DNA from: Rheinheimera oceanensis | GTDB lineage: Bacteria > Pseudomonadota > Gammaproteobacteria > Enterobacterales > Alteromonadaceae | DNA: 64,000 bases | Reading direction: 5' to 3' | Assembly (NCBI RefSeq): GCF_018831085.1 | Contig: NZ_JAGPNM010000002.1 | Coordinates: 372,001-436,000 of the forward strand | Shown here: piece after piece, positions 28,171-38,500 of the stretch | Position numbering within the stretch: the stretch's first letter is position 1 | How the letters are laid out: every line of letters starts with the position of its first letter | Position numbers and translations under genes: made by a program | Notes under the pieces: generated by a model | The model's database searches: none | Seen by the model: the letters and a program-made list of their open reading frames with translations, nothing else | Told to the model about the DNA's origin: nothing

Positions 28171-29697
28171 ATGAGTAATAATGAGTTTCTGTTTCAGGAT
28201 GAAAACGCAAATCCGGAGCAAGAACCGGATATCAATACCAGCCCACCCTGGCAGGTACTGATAGTCGATGACGATGCCAGCATCCACCAGATCACTACTT
28301 TGGTGCTGAACAACTTTGAATTTGAGCAGCGGCCGTTACGGTTATTACATGCTTATAGCGCCCGCGAAGCTTTAGGTATCATCTCGCAACAGCCGGATAT
28401 TGCGCTGGCTATTATTGACGTTGTTATGGAAACACAACATGCCGGCCTTGAATTAGTTAAAACCATTCGCCAACAGTTGCAAAACCGCAGTATGCGTCTG
28501 ATTTTACGTACCGGCCAGCCGGGAGAAGCGCCAGAAGAACATGTTATCCGCGATTACGACATTAACGATTACAAAAACAAAACTGAAGTAACCGCGATAA
28601 AACTGAAAACGATGTTATACGCGGGGCTGCGTTCATACCGCGACTTATGCATTATCGAGCACCACAAAACCGGGCTGGAAAAAATAATTGGTTGCACCAC
28701 CAGTTTCTTACAGTGCAGCAGTTTAAAAGAGTTTGCCTCATTAATTCTGGGCCAGGTTGCTTATTTACTCGGTCTTGAACGTGAGCAAATATACTGCTGC
28801 GCAGCAATTCATAACACCGGGCAGCAAGGCTCAAAGCTGGACATTATTGCCAGCAGCAACCCTGTAAGCGGCAATACGTTACCAGACGACATCGCAGGTA
28901 AAATACGGCAGGTGCAGCAAAGTAAAGAGTCGTACTATGCTGAAGATTGCTTTATCAGCTATTTCACCACGCACAAGGGCAACGAAAACTTCCTCTTTGT
29001 TAGCAAAGGCAGTAAGTTAGAACAAAGCGATCACCATCTGCTCAGTTATTTCTCGCACAGCATTGCCATAGCATATGAAAATATCCAATTGCGCGAGCTG
29101 ATGCGGGAAAGCCAGCGCGAGCTGTCATATATTTTGGGTGAAGCAGTAGAAAAACGCTCGAAAGAAACCGGCAGCCATGTAAAGCGGGTGGCTAATTACA
29201 GTTATCTGCTGGCAGTAAAATGTGGTTTGTCTGAATACGAGGCAGAAATAATAAAGCTGGCGTCGCCACTGCATGACTTGGGCAAAATTGCTATTCCGGA
29301 TCATATTTTAAATAAACCCGCTAAACATGATGCCAGTGAATGGGCTATTATGCTGCAGCACGCCGAGCTCGGTTACCAGATTTTACAACATTCCACTAAC
29401 GAGATACTGCAGATGGGTGCCATTATTGCTTATCAGCATCATGAAAAGTGGAATGGTAAAGGCTACCCGCAAGGGCTAAGTGGCCACAATATTCATATTG
29501 CCGGGCGCATAACCGCACTGGCAGATGTTTTTGACGCTTTAGGCAGCGACCGGTGCTATAAAAAAGCCTGGCCATTGCCCGAAATTATCGAACTTATTCG
29601 CCATGAACGTGGTCAACACTTTGACCCGGTATTGGCGGATATATTGTTAAACAATTTGGATGACTTCCTCGCAATACGCGAGGCGTACCCAGATTAA
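28171..29697 (+). CDS. Response regulator with DUF3369 and HD-GYP phosphodiesterase domain
   Basis: 508 residues. Receiver domain (about 28-150) with acidic pocket IVDDDAS and phospho-acceptor Asp 83 (AIIDVVME); DUF3369 sensory-like domain (about 160-310); HD-GYP domain (about 318-505) with H368-D369 in SPLHDLGKIAIPD and H423-H424-E-K-W-N-G-K-G431-Y432-P433. All signature residues for cyclic di-GMP hydrolysis are present. The phosphorylating kinase is not next door. Contrasts with the inactive-looking GGDEF-EAL protein at 13026. Confidence 0.92.
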   Translation: MSNNEFLFQDENANPEQEPDINTSPPWQVLIVDDDASIHQITTLVLNNFEFEQRPLRLLHAYSAREALGIISQQPDIALAIIDVVMETQHAGLELVKTIRQQLQNRSMRLILRTGQPGEAPEEHVIRDYDINDYKNKTEVTAIKLKTMLYAGLRSYRDLCIIEHHKTGLEKIIGCTTSFLQCSSLKEFASLILGQVAYLLGLEREQIYCCAAIHNTGQQGSKLDIIASSNPVSGNTLPDDIAGKIRQVQQSKESYYAEDCFISYFTTHKGNENFLFVSKGSKLEQSDHHLLSYFSHSIAIAYENIQLRELMRESQRELSYILGEAVEKRSKETGSHVKRVANYSYLLAVKCGLSEYEAEIIKLASPLHDLGKIAIPDHILNKPAKHDASEWAIMLQHAELGYQILQHSTNEILQMGAIIAYQHHEKWNGKGYPQGLSGHNIHIAGRITALADVFDALGSDRCYKKAWPLPEIIELIRHERGQHFDPVLADILLNNLDDFLAIREAYPD

Positions 29698-29713
29698 GCA
29701 TAGGAAGAAGTGT

Positions 29714-30307
29714 ATGCTACGCAAAAATATTAAACAGATGGTTATCACCTGTGCTGCACTGGCAGCACTGGTTATTACCGGTTGTGCTACCGGACCTAAA
29801 GTGCGCTCTGACGCTGCGGCCAACACCAACTTCTCTGACTACAAAACCTTTGCTTTTATGCCAGAGCCCGCAACCGACAAAGCAGGCTACGCCACTTTGG
29901 TAACCCAGCATTTTAAAGATGCTATCAGCGCCCAAATGACAGCTTTGGGTTATCAGTACAGCGAAACCAACGCTGATTTGCTGGTAAACTTTAACTCTAA
30001 TGTAGAAACCCGTACTGATGTACGCTCTATGCCATCAGCAACCTTTAACTATGGCTACTATAATTACCGTCGTGGCTATTATGCCGGTTTCCCGCTGTAC
30101 ACCAATGACATAGATACCATTCGTTACAAGTACGGTACGGTAAATATTGACGTTATTGATGCCGAGAAAAAACAGCTGATTTGGGAAGGTATTTCTGAAG
30201 GCACGCTGAAAAAGTCTGACCTGGAAAAGCCTAAACAGGCAATTTCAGAAGTAGTAAGCCTGATTTTCCAGCAGTACCCTACGCGCCAGGTTACACCGCA
30301 GTCTTAA
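29714..30307 (+). CDS. DUF4136 lipoprotein
   Basis: 197 residues starting at ATG 29714 after AGGAAG. Lipobox VITGC with Cys 24 as the lipidated residue; Ala at +2 suggests outer-membrane sorting. The DUF4136 core contains YKTFAFMPEPATDKAGYATLVTQHFKDAISAQMTALGY, a YNYRRGYYAGF aromatic stretch and VNIDVIDAEKKQLIWEGISEGTL. Function unknown. Confidence 0.88.
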   Translation: MLRKNIKQMVITCAALAALVITGCATGPKVRSDAAANTNFSDYKTFAFMPEPATDKAGYATLVTQHFKDAISAQMTALGYQYSETNADLLVNFNSNVETRTDVRSMPSATFNYGYYNYRRGYYAGFPLYTNDIDTIRYKYGTVNIDVIDAEKKQLIWEGISEGTLKKSDLEKPKQAISEVVSLIFQQYPTRQVTPQS

Positions 30308-30334
30308 TTGCGGCCTGATGCCAGAATAAGCAGC

Positions 30335-30922
30335 TCAGACAGCGTCTGGTATGAGCTGCTGAATTTTCTGTTGTAACGCCGCACAGTCGGCGTTTTTATT
30401 TTGCTGCTGAATGGCTAATGTCAGCTCACCTACCGTTACACCAAACTTATGCAGCATGCTGCGGTTTATCAGGTTCTGCTCGTCTACCAGATAGAGCCAG
30501 TCTTTTACCTTCACATCCAGCGTGTCGCCATCATACGGAACACGCAGCGTATATTCCCAGTACAAGGCATTGCCAGCCAACTGCCCGGCAGCACTGCCGA
30601 TAACATCACCAGCAGTACCGCTAACACTGCCATCAGAATTTTGCTGCAATTGCCAGTGGCGCTGCTCTGTGCGGCCATCACTAAAATAAAACAGCTCATA
30701 CAAATTGCCGCTATTGCCCTGCCAACTACCGCACAACTCTGCGGTAAAACGCACACTCTGCTTACCTTGCCAGTTGTGCAACACGCCCCAGGCCAGGCTT
30801 TCACCCTGAAAAAACTGATCAAGCTTTAATACTGGTACCTCATTGCTATACTCGGACACCGACTGGCTACAACCAACCAATATCAGGGCACCGGCAACAG
30901 CAGCTAACGATAATTTGTGCAT
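30335..30922 (-). CDS. DUF3833 lipoprotein
   Basis: 195 residues; ATG 30922 follows GGAGG. Lipobox LILVGC (Cys 18). The DUF3833 pattern is clear: LKLDQFFQGESLAWGVLHNWQGK, AELCGSWQGNSGNLYELFYFSDGRTEQRHWQL, GTAGDVIGSAAGQLAGNALYWEYTL and NLINRSMLHKFGVTVGELTL. Lipocalin-like beta structure is likely but the function is unknown. Convergent with the DUF4136 gene. Confidence 0.87.
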   Translation of the reverse strand: MHKLSLAAVAGALILVGCSQSVSEYSNEVPVLKLDQFFQGESLAWGVLHNWQGKQSVRFTAELCGSWQGNSGNLYELFYFSDGRTEQRHWQLQQNSDGSVSGTAGDVIGSAAGQLAGNALYWEYTLRVPYDGDTLDVKVKDWLYLVDEQNLINRSMLHKFGVTVGELTLAIQQQNKNADCAALQQKIQQLIPDAV

Positions 30923-31060
30923 AATTTCCTCCACTAATCTGCCAATTTACGCAGTGCAGCAGCTAGCGGCTCAGAAAAATAAAAAAAATTTTGCTAACGG
31001 CCAACTAAATTTGCAGTCGGCCCGACTTAATAAACAAAACCAGCAGAGAATAACAATATC

Positions 31061-31621
31061 GTGTTTAAACGCAGTGACGAGAGCTTAATTGCCAAAGCGT
31101 TAAATGGTGATCAACGTGCCTGGCAGCAGTTGGTGAACCGGCATCAGAGTGCGCTGTTTTATTTTGGCTTACGCTTGCTAGGCTCGCGTGAAGACGCCAA
31201 TGACCTGCTGCAGGATGTATTGATGGTGTTGTGCCGTAATCTTGGCCAGTACCGTGGCGACAGCAGCTTTAAAAGCTGGCTGTTTGGTATTGCCAACTAT
31301 CGCGCCATGGACATGCTGCGCCGGCGCAAATACAGCGACAACGACGATGAACTGGCTGAAATGCCAGCCGATCACCCGGGCCTGCCAGAACAACTGGCCA
31401 GTGACCAGCAGCAAAAGCAAGTGCAACAGCAGTTACGCAGCTTGCCGGCGGAACAACGGCTGGTGCTGGAGCTGAAGTTCTATCAGCAGTTTACTTTTGA
31501 CGAAATTGCCAGCCAGTTGGCGATTTCCAGTAACACCGTTAAATCCCGTTTTTATGCCGCGCTGGATAAATTGCGCCTGCAGTTGGAGGACGACCATGTC
31601 GAACAATCAGCAAATTTTTGA
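31061..31621 (+). CDS. ECF-type RNA polymerase sigma factor
   Basis: 186 residues from GTG 31061. Sigma-2 region about 24-90 (RLLGSREDANDLLQDVLMVLCRNL, GDSSFKSWLFGIANYRAMDMLRRRK) and sigma-4 HTH about 126-176 (LPAEQRLVLELKFYQQFTFDEIASQLAISSNTVKSRFYAALDKL). No sigma-3 domain, hence ECF class. The next gene starts inside its 3' end and looks like its anti-sigma factor. Which ECF group, and the target promoters, cannot be told here. Confidence 0.92.
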   Translation: MFKRSDESLIAKALNGDQRAWQQLVNRHQSALFYFGLRLLGSREDANDLLQDVLMVLCRNLGQYRGDSSFKSWLFGIANYRAMDMLRRRKYSDNDDELAEMPADHPGLPEQLASDQQQKQVQQQLRSLPAEQRLVLELKFYQQFTFDEIASQLAISSNTVKSRFYAALDKLRLQLEDDHVEQSANF

Positions 31622-32240
31622 AGACTGGCTCGACGGTAAAATTACCGATCAGCAATGTGCCAGCGCGTTACAACATGATGCTGTTTGGTATAGCCGTATG
31701 CAAAATGCTCAGGCACTGCAAAGCCATGCTAAAGCGCCGCACTTTGAAGCCGTACCGGATTTTGACAGTAGCGCAGTATTCGCCAAACAGTGGCAAAGGC
31801 CAAGGCCGCAGCGTAGTTGGTGGCCCCAGCTTAGCCTGGCGTTGTCTTGTGCGGCCATGTTAATCAGCCTGTCACCAGCTAAATTTCAGCTACAGGATGG
31901 CAGCCTTACGCTTAGCTGGCACAACAGCCAAAGTGAAATTAACAACGCGGTAAACCATGCACTGCTGGCATACCAAAAAGAGCAACAGCAATGGCTGGTA
32001 CAACAACTGGATACGCAGCAGCAAAGCACCAACTCGCAGTTGGTACTGCTAAAAGATTACTTACAGGACGAACTAAAGCGCGACCAACGCAGCGACATGT
32101 TGCAACTGGTGGAATACCTTAATCAGCAACGCCAGGCTGACTGGCAATACTGGCAGGAAAACTATCAGCCAATACAGGCCAGTTACCGCCCTGCCAACAG
32201 TTACTATAGCCCAACCAATACCGGAGTGGTAAAACCATGA
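31596..32240 (+). CDS. Probable anti-sigma factor, single-pass membrane protein
   Basis: 214 residues; ATG 31596 has TTGGAGGA upstream and lies 26 bases inside the sigma gene. An N-terminal cytoplasmic part (IFEDWLDGKITDQQCASALQHD, resembling the helical start of anti-sigma domains) is followed by one transmembrane segment (about 76-93) and a periplasmic Gln-rich helical part. No HCC zinc-binding (ZAS) motif is visible. The call is by position and topology rather than by family match. Overlaps the next gene by ATGA. Confidence 0.65.
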   Translation: MSNNQQIFEDWLDGKITDQQCASALQHDAVWYSRMQNAQALQSHAKAPHFEAVPDFDSSAVFAKQWQRPRPQRSWWPQLSLALSCAAMLISLSPAKFQLQDGSLTLSWHNSQSEINNAVNHALLAYQKEQQQWLVQQLDTQQQSTNSQLVLLKDYLQDELKRDQRSDMLQLVEYLNQQRQADWQYWQENYQPIQASYRPANSYYSPTNTGVVKP

Positions 32241-33109
32241 ATGCATTACGCCGTACCCCGTTTTATGCCTTAAGCTTTGGCGCAGCTTTAGCGTTAATGC
32301 CGTTGCAAGCCGCAGAAGTGAGCCCGGCGCTGAAAAAAAATGCCGATATTCTGCAAACTATTTTGCAAACCGCTTTTAAGGATAACGAGAACAGCCGTTT
32401 ATCGTCGCTGCAATACAGTTACTTAAGTGGCCAGGGGCTGCTGTTTCAGGCCAGCAGTGGTGGGCGGCATGTTTTTCAGTTCAGAAATGTAAGTATACCA
32501 GCCGCACCGGTTGCACCAATGCCACCGTTGCCGGGAACTGAGTTTGAATTTGACAGCATCGATATTGAGAAAATTACCGAAGCCGCGCAAGAGATGGCCG
32601 AACAGATACAGGATCAGCACCGGCAAAGCTATCGCATAGCGGAAAAGCAGCGCACCATAGAGCGTGAACTGCGTGATGTTGAACGCGACAAGCGTGATAT
32701 AGAATTTAATAAAAATCTGACCAAGCTGGATAAAGAGCAGCAGCAGGAACTGCAAACGCTGCAGCAGAAAACCAAGCTGCTGCAGGAAAAGCTGGCCGAA
32801 GTAACCAAAGAAGCTGAACTTAACCGCAAACAACTGGAGCAACAGCGCGCCAAGCAATTGGCTGAACAACAGCAGCAAACCGCAGCTATGATAAAAACGG
32901 TGGGCGAAAAATTCAGCCAGGTATTGTGTGACTACGGTGCCAGCCTGCGCGATATGCCGGATAATGAATACGTTACCTTGCAGGTAAGCAATCGCGGTAG
33001 CGAAGGCCGCTATTACTGGGTGGTTAAAAAAGCCGATATTAACCAGTGTATGACCGGCAAAATTAAAGCCAAAGATTTACTGGCCAAAACCAATAGCTAC
33101 CAGTTCTGA
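32237..33109 (+). CDS. Periplasmic coiled-coil protein in the ECF sigma operon
   Basis: 290 residues, unrecognised. Signal peptide 1-26 (cleavage after MPLQAA), a globular stretch to about 105 with a PVAPMPPLPG proline hinge, a charged coiled coil about 112-222 (Glu/Lys/Arg/Gln heptads), and a C-terminal domain with two cysteines (Cys 231, Cys 271) that could form a disulfide. Third gene of the sigma/anti-sigma operon, so it may be the signal sensor or the main output. Confidence 0.75.
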   Translation: MNALRRTPFYALSFGAALALMPLQAAEVSPALKKNADILQTILQTAFKDNENSRLSSLQYSYLSGQGLLFQASSGGRHVFQFRNVSIPAAPVAPMPPLPGTEFEFDSIDIEKITEAAQEMAEQIQDQHRQSYRIAEKQRTIERELRDVERDKRDIEFNKNLTKLDKEQQQELQTLQQKTKLLQEKLAEVTKEAELNRKQLEQQRAKQLAEQQQQTAAMIKTVGEKFSQVLCDYGASLRDMPDNEYVTLQVSNRGSEGRYYWVVKKADINQCMTGKIKAKDLLAKTNSYQF

Positions 33110-33218
33110 TAGTTGCCGGTGCAAACCGGCATACTGTGGTCAACACCGCAATAAAATCCGCTTTATGGGCGTGTTTTTTTCAGCGACAATAACCGCAGTT
33201 TTTTTGCCGGATAACACT

Positions 33219-33851
33219 ATGCCAGCCTCTGAATTAGTCATTGATGTTTTAGATTCCGACGCTATTGTCGATGCTTTTTATCAGCACGGCTGGGTTTGGC
33301 TGCCGAATTTTTTAAGCGATGAATTAAATACCGCCCTGGCACATGAAGCACAATATGAAGCGCAGCTTGCACCTGCCGGTGTTGGCCGCCAGGGTGCCCA
33401 TCAGTTGAATCAGCAGATCCGCCGCGATGCCACCCAATGGTTTGATGGCCGCACAGCGGCACAGCAGCAATATCTGGCACAGATGACACTGTTACAGCAG
33501 CTATTTAACCGACGCTGTTTTTTAGGCTTGTTTGACTTTGAATGCCATTTTGCCCGCTACCAAAACGGCGATTATTACCAAAAACATGTTGATGCTTTTA
33601 GCGGCCGCTCAAACCGGGTGCTTACCACGGTAAGTTACCTGAACAGTGTTAACGCGGGTGGCGAGTTAGCCCTGTACGATGAGCACGACAAGCTGATTGA
33701 TAAATTCCTGCCCACCGCAGGCGGCCTGATTTTGTTTGAAAGCGAACGCTTCCCACATGAAGTACTACCGGCCATCGACACCCGCTACAGCATTGCCGGT
33801 TGGTTTCGCAAAAATGCCAGTATTAACGGCGTGCTGGACCCGGCAAGTTAA
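33219..33851 (+). CDS. 2OG-Fe(II) oxygenase, prolyl 4-hydroxylase-like
   Basis: 210 residues from ATG 33219 (MPASELVIDVL); a start 18 codons earlier has no ribosome-binding site. The jelly-roll iron site is visible: H123-x-D125 in YYQKHVDAF, distal His 180 in ERFPHEVLP, and Arg about 190 (DTRYSIAGWFR) for 2-oxoglutarate. VLTTVSYLNSVNAGGELALYD is typical of bacterial P4H-like enzymes. The substrate is unknown. Confidence 0.88.
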   Translation: MPASELVIDVLDSDAIVDAFYQHGWVWLPNFLSDELNTALAHEAQYEAQLAPAGVGRQGAHQLNQQIRRDATQWFDGRTAAQQQYLAQMTLLQQLFNRRCFLGLFDFECHFARYQNGDYYQKHVDAFSGRSNRVLTTVSYLNSVNAGGELALYDEHDKLIDKFLPTAGGLILFESERFPHEVLPAIDTRYSIAGWFRKNASINGVLDPAS

Positions 33852-33858
33852 ACCGCCT

Positions 33859-34248
33859 ATGATAAGCGCCATGCGCACTGTACTTAGCTATTTGTTATTG
33901 CTTACTCTGGCACTATCCGGCCTTAGCGGATCGGTGCAGCAGGCGCATGCCTATACGCTGGCTGATGCAATGGCACAGCACCAGCATACTGCGCCGGTAG
34001 CTGAAGCCGGGATGCCATGCCATAGCGTACAAACCGCAGTACCTGACGACACTGCTCACAGCTGCTGCGAGCAAGCTCAGCATAAATGTAAAGGTGATTG
34101 CTGCGCCAAACACTGCGCGACTGCCGGGGCACTGTTAGCTACCGAATTATTTCGCTATATCCGCCCTGACAACACTGTTGCAAAACTCGCTGGCAGCCTG
34201 CCAAAGTGGTTATTTACTGAAGATCCTCCACCACCTATAAACGCCTGA
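33859..34248 (+). CDS. Small secreted Cys/His-rich protein, CopL/DUF2946-like
   Basis: 129 residues from ATG 33859 (ATG 33871 is an alternative). Signal peptide about 1-31 (AMRTVLSYLLLLTLALSGL). The mature part has His (HQHT) and seven Cys (54, 69, 70, 77, 81, 82, 86; SCCEQAQHKCKGDCCAKHC), suited to soft-metal binding, and ends in a Pro-rich tail (EDPPPPINA). It resembles CopL-type proteins that precede copper-resistance operons, and it is directly upstream of CusB/CusA genes, so a copper role is likely but inferred. Confidence 0.65.
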   Translation: MISAMRTVLSYLLLLTLALSGLSGSVQQAHAYTLADAMAQHQHTAPVAEAGMPCHSVQTAVPDDTAHSCCEQAQHKCKGDCCAKHCATAGALLATELFRYIRPDNTVAKLAGSLPKWLFTEDPPPPINA

Positions 34249-34312
34249 ACCAATTAAACCGTGTTAATGCTGTGCTTTTGCACGCGGCTTTGTATTGTTT
34301 CAGGAAAATATT

Positions 34313-35539
34313 ATGCGTACTTTTTATTTTATAACTTTGCTGTTGTTGCAACCGGCTTTTGCCCTATTGGCACAAGATCATAGTGAACATCTTCATCAGG
34401 CGGCTTCGTCTGCCGCGCAGCAGAGCGTATTGCCACAAGCAACACCGCTGTATGTCTGCCCGATGCACCCACATATTCAGCAGGGCGAAAGCGGTACCTG
34501 CCCGATTTGCGGCATGGATTTAGTGCTACAGCGCCAACAAACCACAGCAGCCGTAGAAGTTAACGGCGCTATGCAACAAGCGCTGGCGATACGCACCGAA
34601 GCTGCTGCGCCACGCACTTTATGGCGCTTTATTGAAACCTTTGCCCAGGTGCAGTATCCGGAGGATGCTATTCACCACAGCCATATCCGCGCTGAGGGCT
34701 GGATAGAACAATTATATGTGCGCAGCCTGGGCCAGCGCGTTAAAGCCGGCGAAAAACTGTTTAGTTACTACGCCCCGGATTTACTGGTAGCGCAGGACGA
34801 TTATCTGCAGGCACTGTCGGTCAGTAAACAAAATGGTGAGCGCAGCAGCAGCCTGCTAAAACGTGCCGAAACCCGCTTACGGTTACTCGGTCTTACCGAT
34901 AACGATATTACCCGGTTACAGCAAAACCGGCAAAGCCAGTATCAAATAACTGTGTATGCGCATCAGGATGGCGTGGTCACTATGCTGAACGTGCGCGATG
35001 GTATGTATATCAGCCCCGGTGATACCCTGATGGAGATCACCAGTTTAGCCAAAGTCTGGTTACTGGCCGATGTAGCTCAGGCGCAACAAAGCTGGCTACG
35101 TGAAGGTATGAGCGCCGAGGTAGATATTCCCCAGCATCAGGTAGCAGGCATTGAAACCCGCGTCGATTTTATTTACCCGGCGCTGGATGTGCAAAGCCGC
35201 AGCAGCAAAGTACGCATGACGCTAGATAACAAACAGCAACTGCTGCAGCCGAATATGTTGCTGCCAGTACGATTATACGGCGGGCCGCTGCGTGATGTAT
35301 TGGCAGTGCCGCGTGATGCGGTGTTGTTATCAGGTAACGGCAGCCGGGTAATCGTTAAAGACGGCGATAGCTTCAGTGTCCGGCATATTACTACCGGCAG
35401 CAGCGCTCAGGGTTATGTGCAGGTGTTAACCGGCTTGCACCAGGGCGAGCAGGTGGTGGTATCCGGCCAGTTTTTACTTGATGCCCAGGCCAGTTTAGGC
35501 CAGTTGCCACAAAGCACAGCTGGCAGTCATCAGCATTAG
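34313..35539 (+). CDS. cusB: Cu/Ag efflux RND periplasmic adaptor, CusB type
   Basis: 408 residues from ATG 34313, behind AGGAAAA. Signal peptide to about residue 20, His-rich linker, then a heavy-metal-binding domain with YVCPMHPHI...CPICGMDL (Cys 49 to Cys 66), followed by the membrane-fusion barrel-sandwich, alpha-hairpin and beta-barrel regions (SHIRAEGWIEQLYVRSLGQRV, VTMLNVRDGMYISPGDTLMEI, LAVPRDAVLL). Links the inner-membrane pump to an outer-membrane channel and may hand over metal. 11 bases before cusA. Confidence 0.92.
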   Translation: MRTFYFITLLLLQPAFALLAQDHSEHLHQAASSAAQQSVLPQATPLYVCPMHPHIQQGESGTCPICGMDLVLQRQQTTAAVEVNGAMQQALAIRTEAAAPRTLWRFIETFAQVQYPEDAIHHSHIRAEGWIEQLYVRSLGQRVKAGEKLFSYYAPDLLVAQDDYLQALSVSKQNGERSSSLLKRAETRLRLLGLTDNDITRLQQNRQSQYQITVYAHQDGVVTMLNVRDGMYISPGDTLMEITSLAKVWLLADVAQAQQSWLREGMSAEVDIPQHQVAGIETRVDFIYPALDVQSRSSKVRMTLDNKQQLLQPNMLLPVRLYGGPLRDVLAVPRDAVLLSGNGSRVIVKDGDSFSVRHITTGSSAQGYVQVLTGLHQGEQVVVSGQFLLDAQASLGQLPQSTAGSHQH

Positions 35540-35550
35540 GAGCAGCGAAA

Positions 35551-38500
35551 ATGATTAAAGCTATTATTCGCTGGTCGGTGCAAAACCCGCTACTGGTATT
35601 ACTAAGCACCTTTGCACTGGCACTGTTTGGCTACCAGGCCAGCCAGCAACTTAAATTAGATGCCCTGCCGGATTTATCCGATGTGCAGGTTATTATAAAA
35701 ACCAACTACCCCGGCCAGACGCCACAAACCATTGAGCAACAGATTAGCTATCCGCTATCCAGTGCGTTGCTGGCAGTGCCCAAAGCCAAAGCCGTACGCA
35801 GTTTTTCGATGCCGGATGACAGCTACCTGTATGTTATTTTTGAAGATGGCACCGACCCCTACTGGGCACGAACCCGGGTACTGGAGTATCTGCAAACCGT
35901 CACACTGCCCGCTGGCGCCAGTGCCACCTTAGGGCCCGATGCCAGCGGTGTAGGCTGGATATTTCAGTACGCCTTAGTGGATAGAACCGGCCAGCAGTCT
36001 CTGGAGCAACTAAGCAGCCTGCAACAGTTTTTCCTTAAACCTGAGTTGCAAAGCGTTAGCGGAGTAGCAGAAGTTGCCAGCATCGGTGGGATGGCAAAAA
36101 CCTATCAATTGCAAATAGAGCCCCGGCTGATGCGTGCTTATAACGTTACTCTGACGCAGGTAATTAACGCTATTAACAGCCATAACCAGCAGCAGGGCGG
36201 TGGCATTATTGAAGTAGCCGAAACCGAGTTGCTGGTGCAGGCGGGTGAATATATTCAATCGCTGGACAACTTAGCCGCCGTGCCGCTTGGTGTGCGCAAC
36301 AGCGCTGATTATCCGCTGACATTAGCTGATATTGGCACTGTACAGCTAGTGCCGGCTGCACGGCGCGGCATTGCCGAGCTTAATGGCGAAGGTGAAGTGA
36401 TTGGCGGTATTATTGTGATGCGCCAGGGCGAAAATGCTCTTAGCACCATCAAGGCCGTAAAACGCAAACTGGCTGAGCTGAAAAACGGTCTGCCAGAGGG
36501 GGTTGAGCTGGTAACGGTGTACGACCGCTCTGAGCTGATTGAAAATACCGTCAGCAATTTAAGCCAGAAACTGCTGGAAGAAATGGCCGTGGTTGCGCTG
36601 GTATGTCTGGTGTTTTTACTGCATGCCCGCTCTGCTTTAGTGGCGGTAATCAGCTTACCACTGGCCCTGTTAGCCAGTATTTTGCTGATGCAAAAGCTGG
36701 GCATTAATGCCAATGTGATGAGCCTGGGCGGTATTGCTATTGCCATTGGCGCTTTGGTAGATGCCGCTATCGTGATGGTAGAGCACGGCCATAAAAAACT
36801 GGAGCAGGCCCGTGCTAATGGCAAAGAGCTGAGCGCAGCAGAGTTTCGCCAGACCATTATCGACGCCTGCCTGGATGTTGGCCCGGCGCTGTTTTTCTCT
36901 TTGCTGGTGATCACCGTCAGTTTTTTACCGGTGTTTATGCTTGAAGCGCAGGAAGGCCGCTTATTTGCCCCGCTGGCTTACACCAAAACCTTTGCCATGG
37001 CCTCTGCAGCATTGCTGGCAATAACGCTGATCCCGGTGCTGATGCTGTACTTTTTACGCGGTAAGTTGCCCTCTGAGCACAGCAACCCCCTTAGCCGCCT
37101 GCTGATTGCGCTTTATACGCCGCTGTTAACATTATGCCTGCGCTTCCCGAAAACCTTGGTGCTGCTGTGCGTGCTGGCACTGGGATCCAGCCTGCTGCCG
37201 TGGCAGCGCTTATCTACCGAGTTTATGCCCGCCTTTGCTGAGGGCGATCTGCTGTATATGCCCACCACCCTGCCCGGCATAAGCCCTGCCACGGCAGCGA
37301 AGCTGCTGCAGCAAACTGATCGTTTAATAAAAACCGTGCCCGAGGTAGACACCGTACTGGGTAAAAGTGGCCGCGCCGATACGGCTACCGATCCAGCCCC
37401 GCTGACAATGCTGGAAACCAGCATTAAGTTAAAGCCGCAAAGCCAGTGGCGGGACGGGGTAACGCTAAATGATATTATTACCGAGCTGGACGCCACCGTG
37501 CAGGTACCTGGTCTGACCAATGCCTGGCTGCCACCGATAAAAACCCGCATTGATATGTTATCTACCGGCATTCGTACTGCATTGGGTGTACGTGTCAGCG
37601 GGCCGGATCTGGCCACTATTTCTCAAGCGGCGCAACAACTGGAAAGCCAGATCAGACAACTGCCGGGCAGCCGCTCGGTATTTGCAGAGCGCACCGAAGA
37701 TGGTTTGTACTTGAACATTACCCCCGACTTACAGCAATTAGGCCGCTACGGTCTTACACTTACCGAGCTGCAGCAATATGTGGCTTTTGCTATTGGCGGC
37801 GCGCCGGTGGCACAAAGTATTCAGGGCCGCGAGCGTTATGATATCAGCCTGCGCTTTCCACGTGACAGCCGCAACCACCCGGACGATATCCGCCGGTTGC
37901 CGCTGCAAACGGCTGACGGTGCCTACCTGCTGCTGGAGCAGGTAGCAAAGGTGGAGGTAGCAAAAGGCCCGGTAATGATCCGCGCGGAAAACGCCCGTTT
38001 AACCAATTGGGTTTATATCGACTTACCGGCAGATACCCGGCTTGGTACTTATATTACCCGGTTGCAGCAACTACTGGCTGAGCAGCGTTTTGCGCCGCAG
38101 GTTAGTGTCAGTATCGGCGGCCAGTATGAATACCTTGAACGGGTAACACAGCGCTTGCAGCAACTGCTGCCCTTTACTTTACTGCTTATTGTGTTGCTGC
38201 TGTATTTAACCTTCCGCCGCTTTAGTGATGTGCTGCTGGTGCTGGTTACTTTACCCTTTGCCCTTAGCGGTAGCTTATGGTTGCTGTATTTGCTGGATTA
38301 TCAGCTGTCAGTAGCGGTTGCCGTGGGCTTAATTGCTTTAGGGGGTGTGGCAGCCGAATTTGCCGTAGTTATGTTGCTGTATTTAAAGCGCGCCGTGGAA
38401 GACGTAAAACCACAAAATCAGCAGCAGCTCTGGCAGGCCATTATGCAAGGTGCTGTGCAGCGGGTAAGGCCAAAAGCGATGACGGTGCTGACTATTATTG

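Noticed and set aside
36309-36914. Long reading frame (about 200 codons) on the minus strand opposite cusA
   Set aside because: It lies wholly within a highly conserved pump gene, has no ribosome-binding site and a low-complexity Ser/Thr/Ile-rich product typical of antisense frames in this genome.
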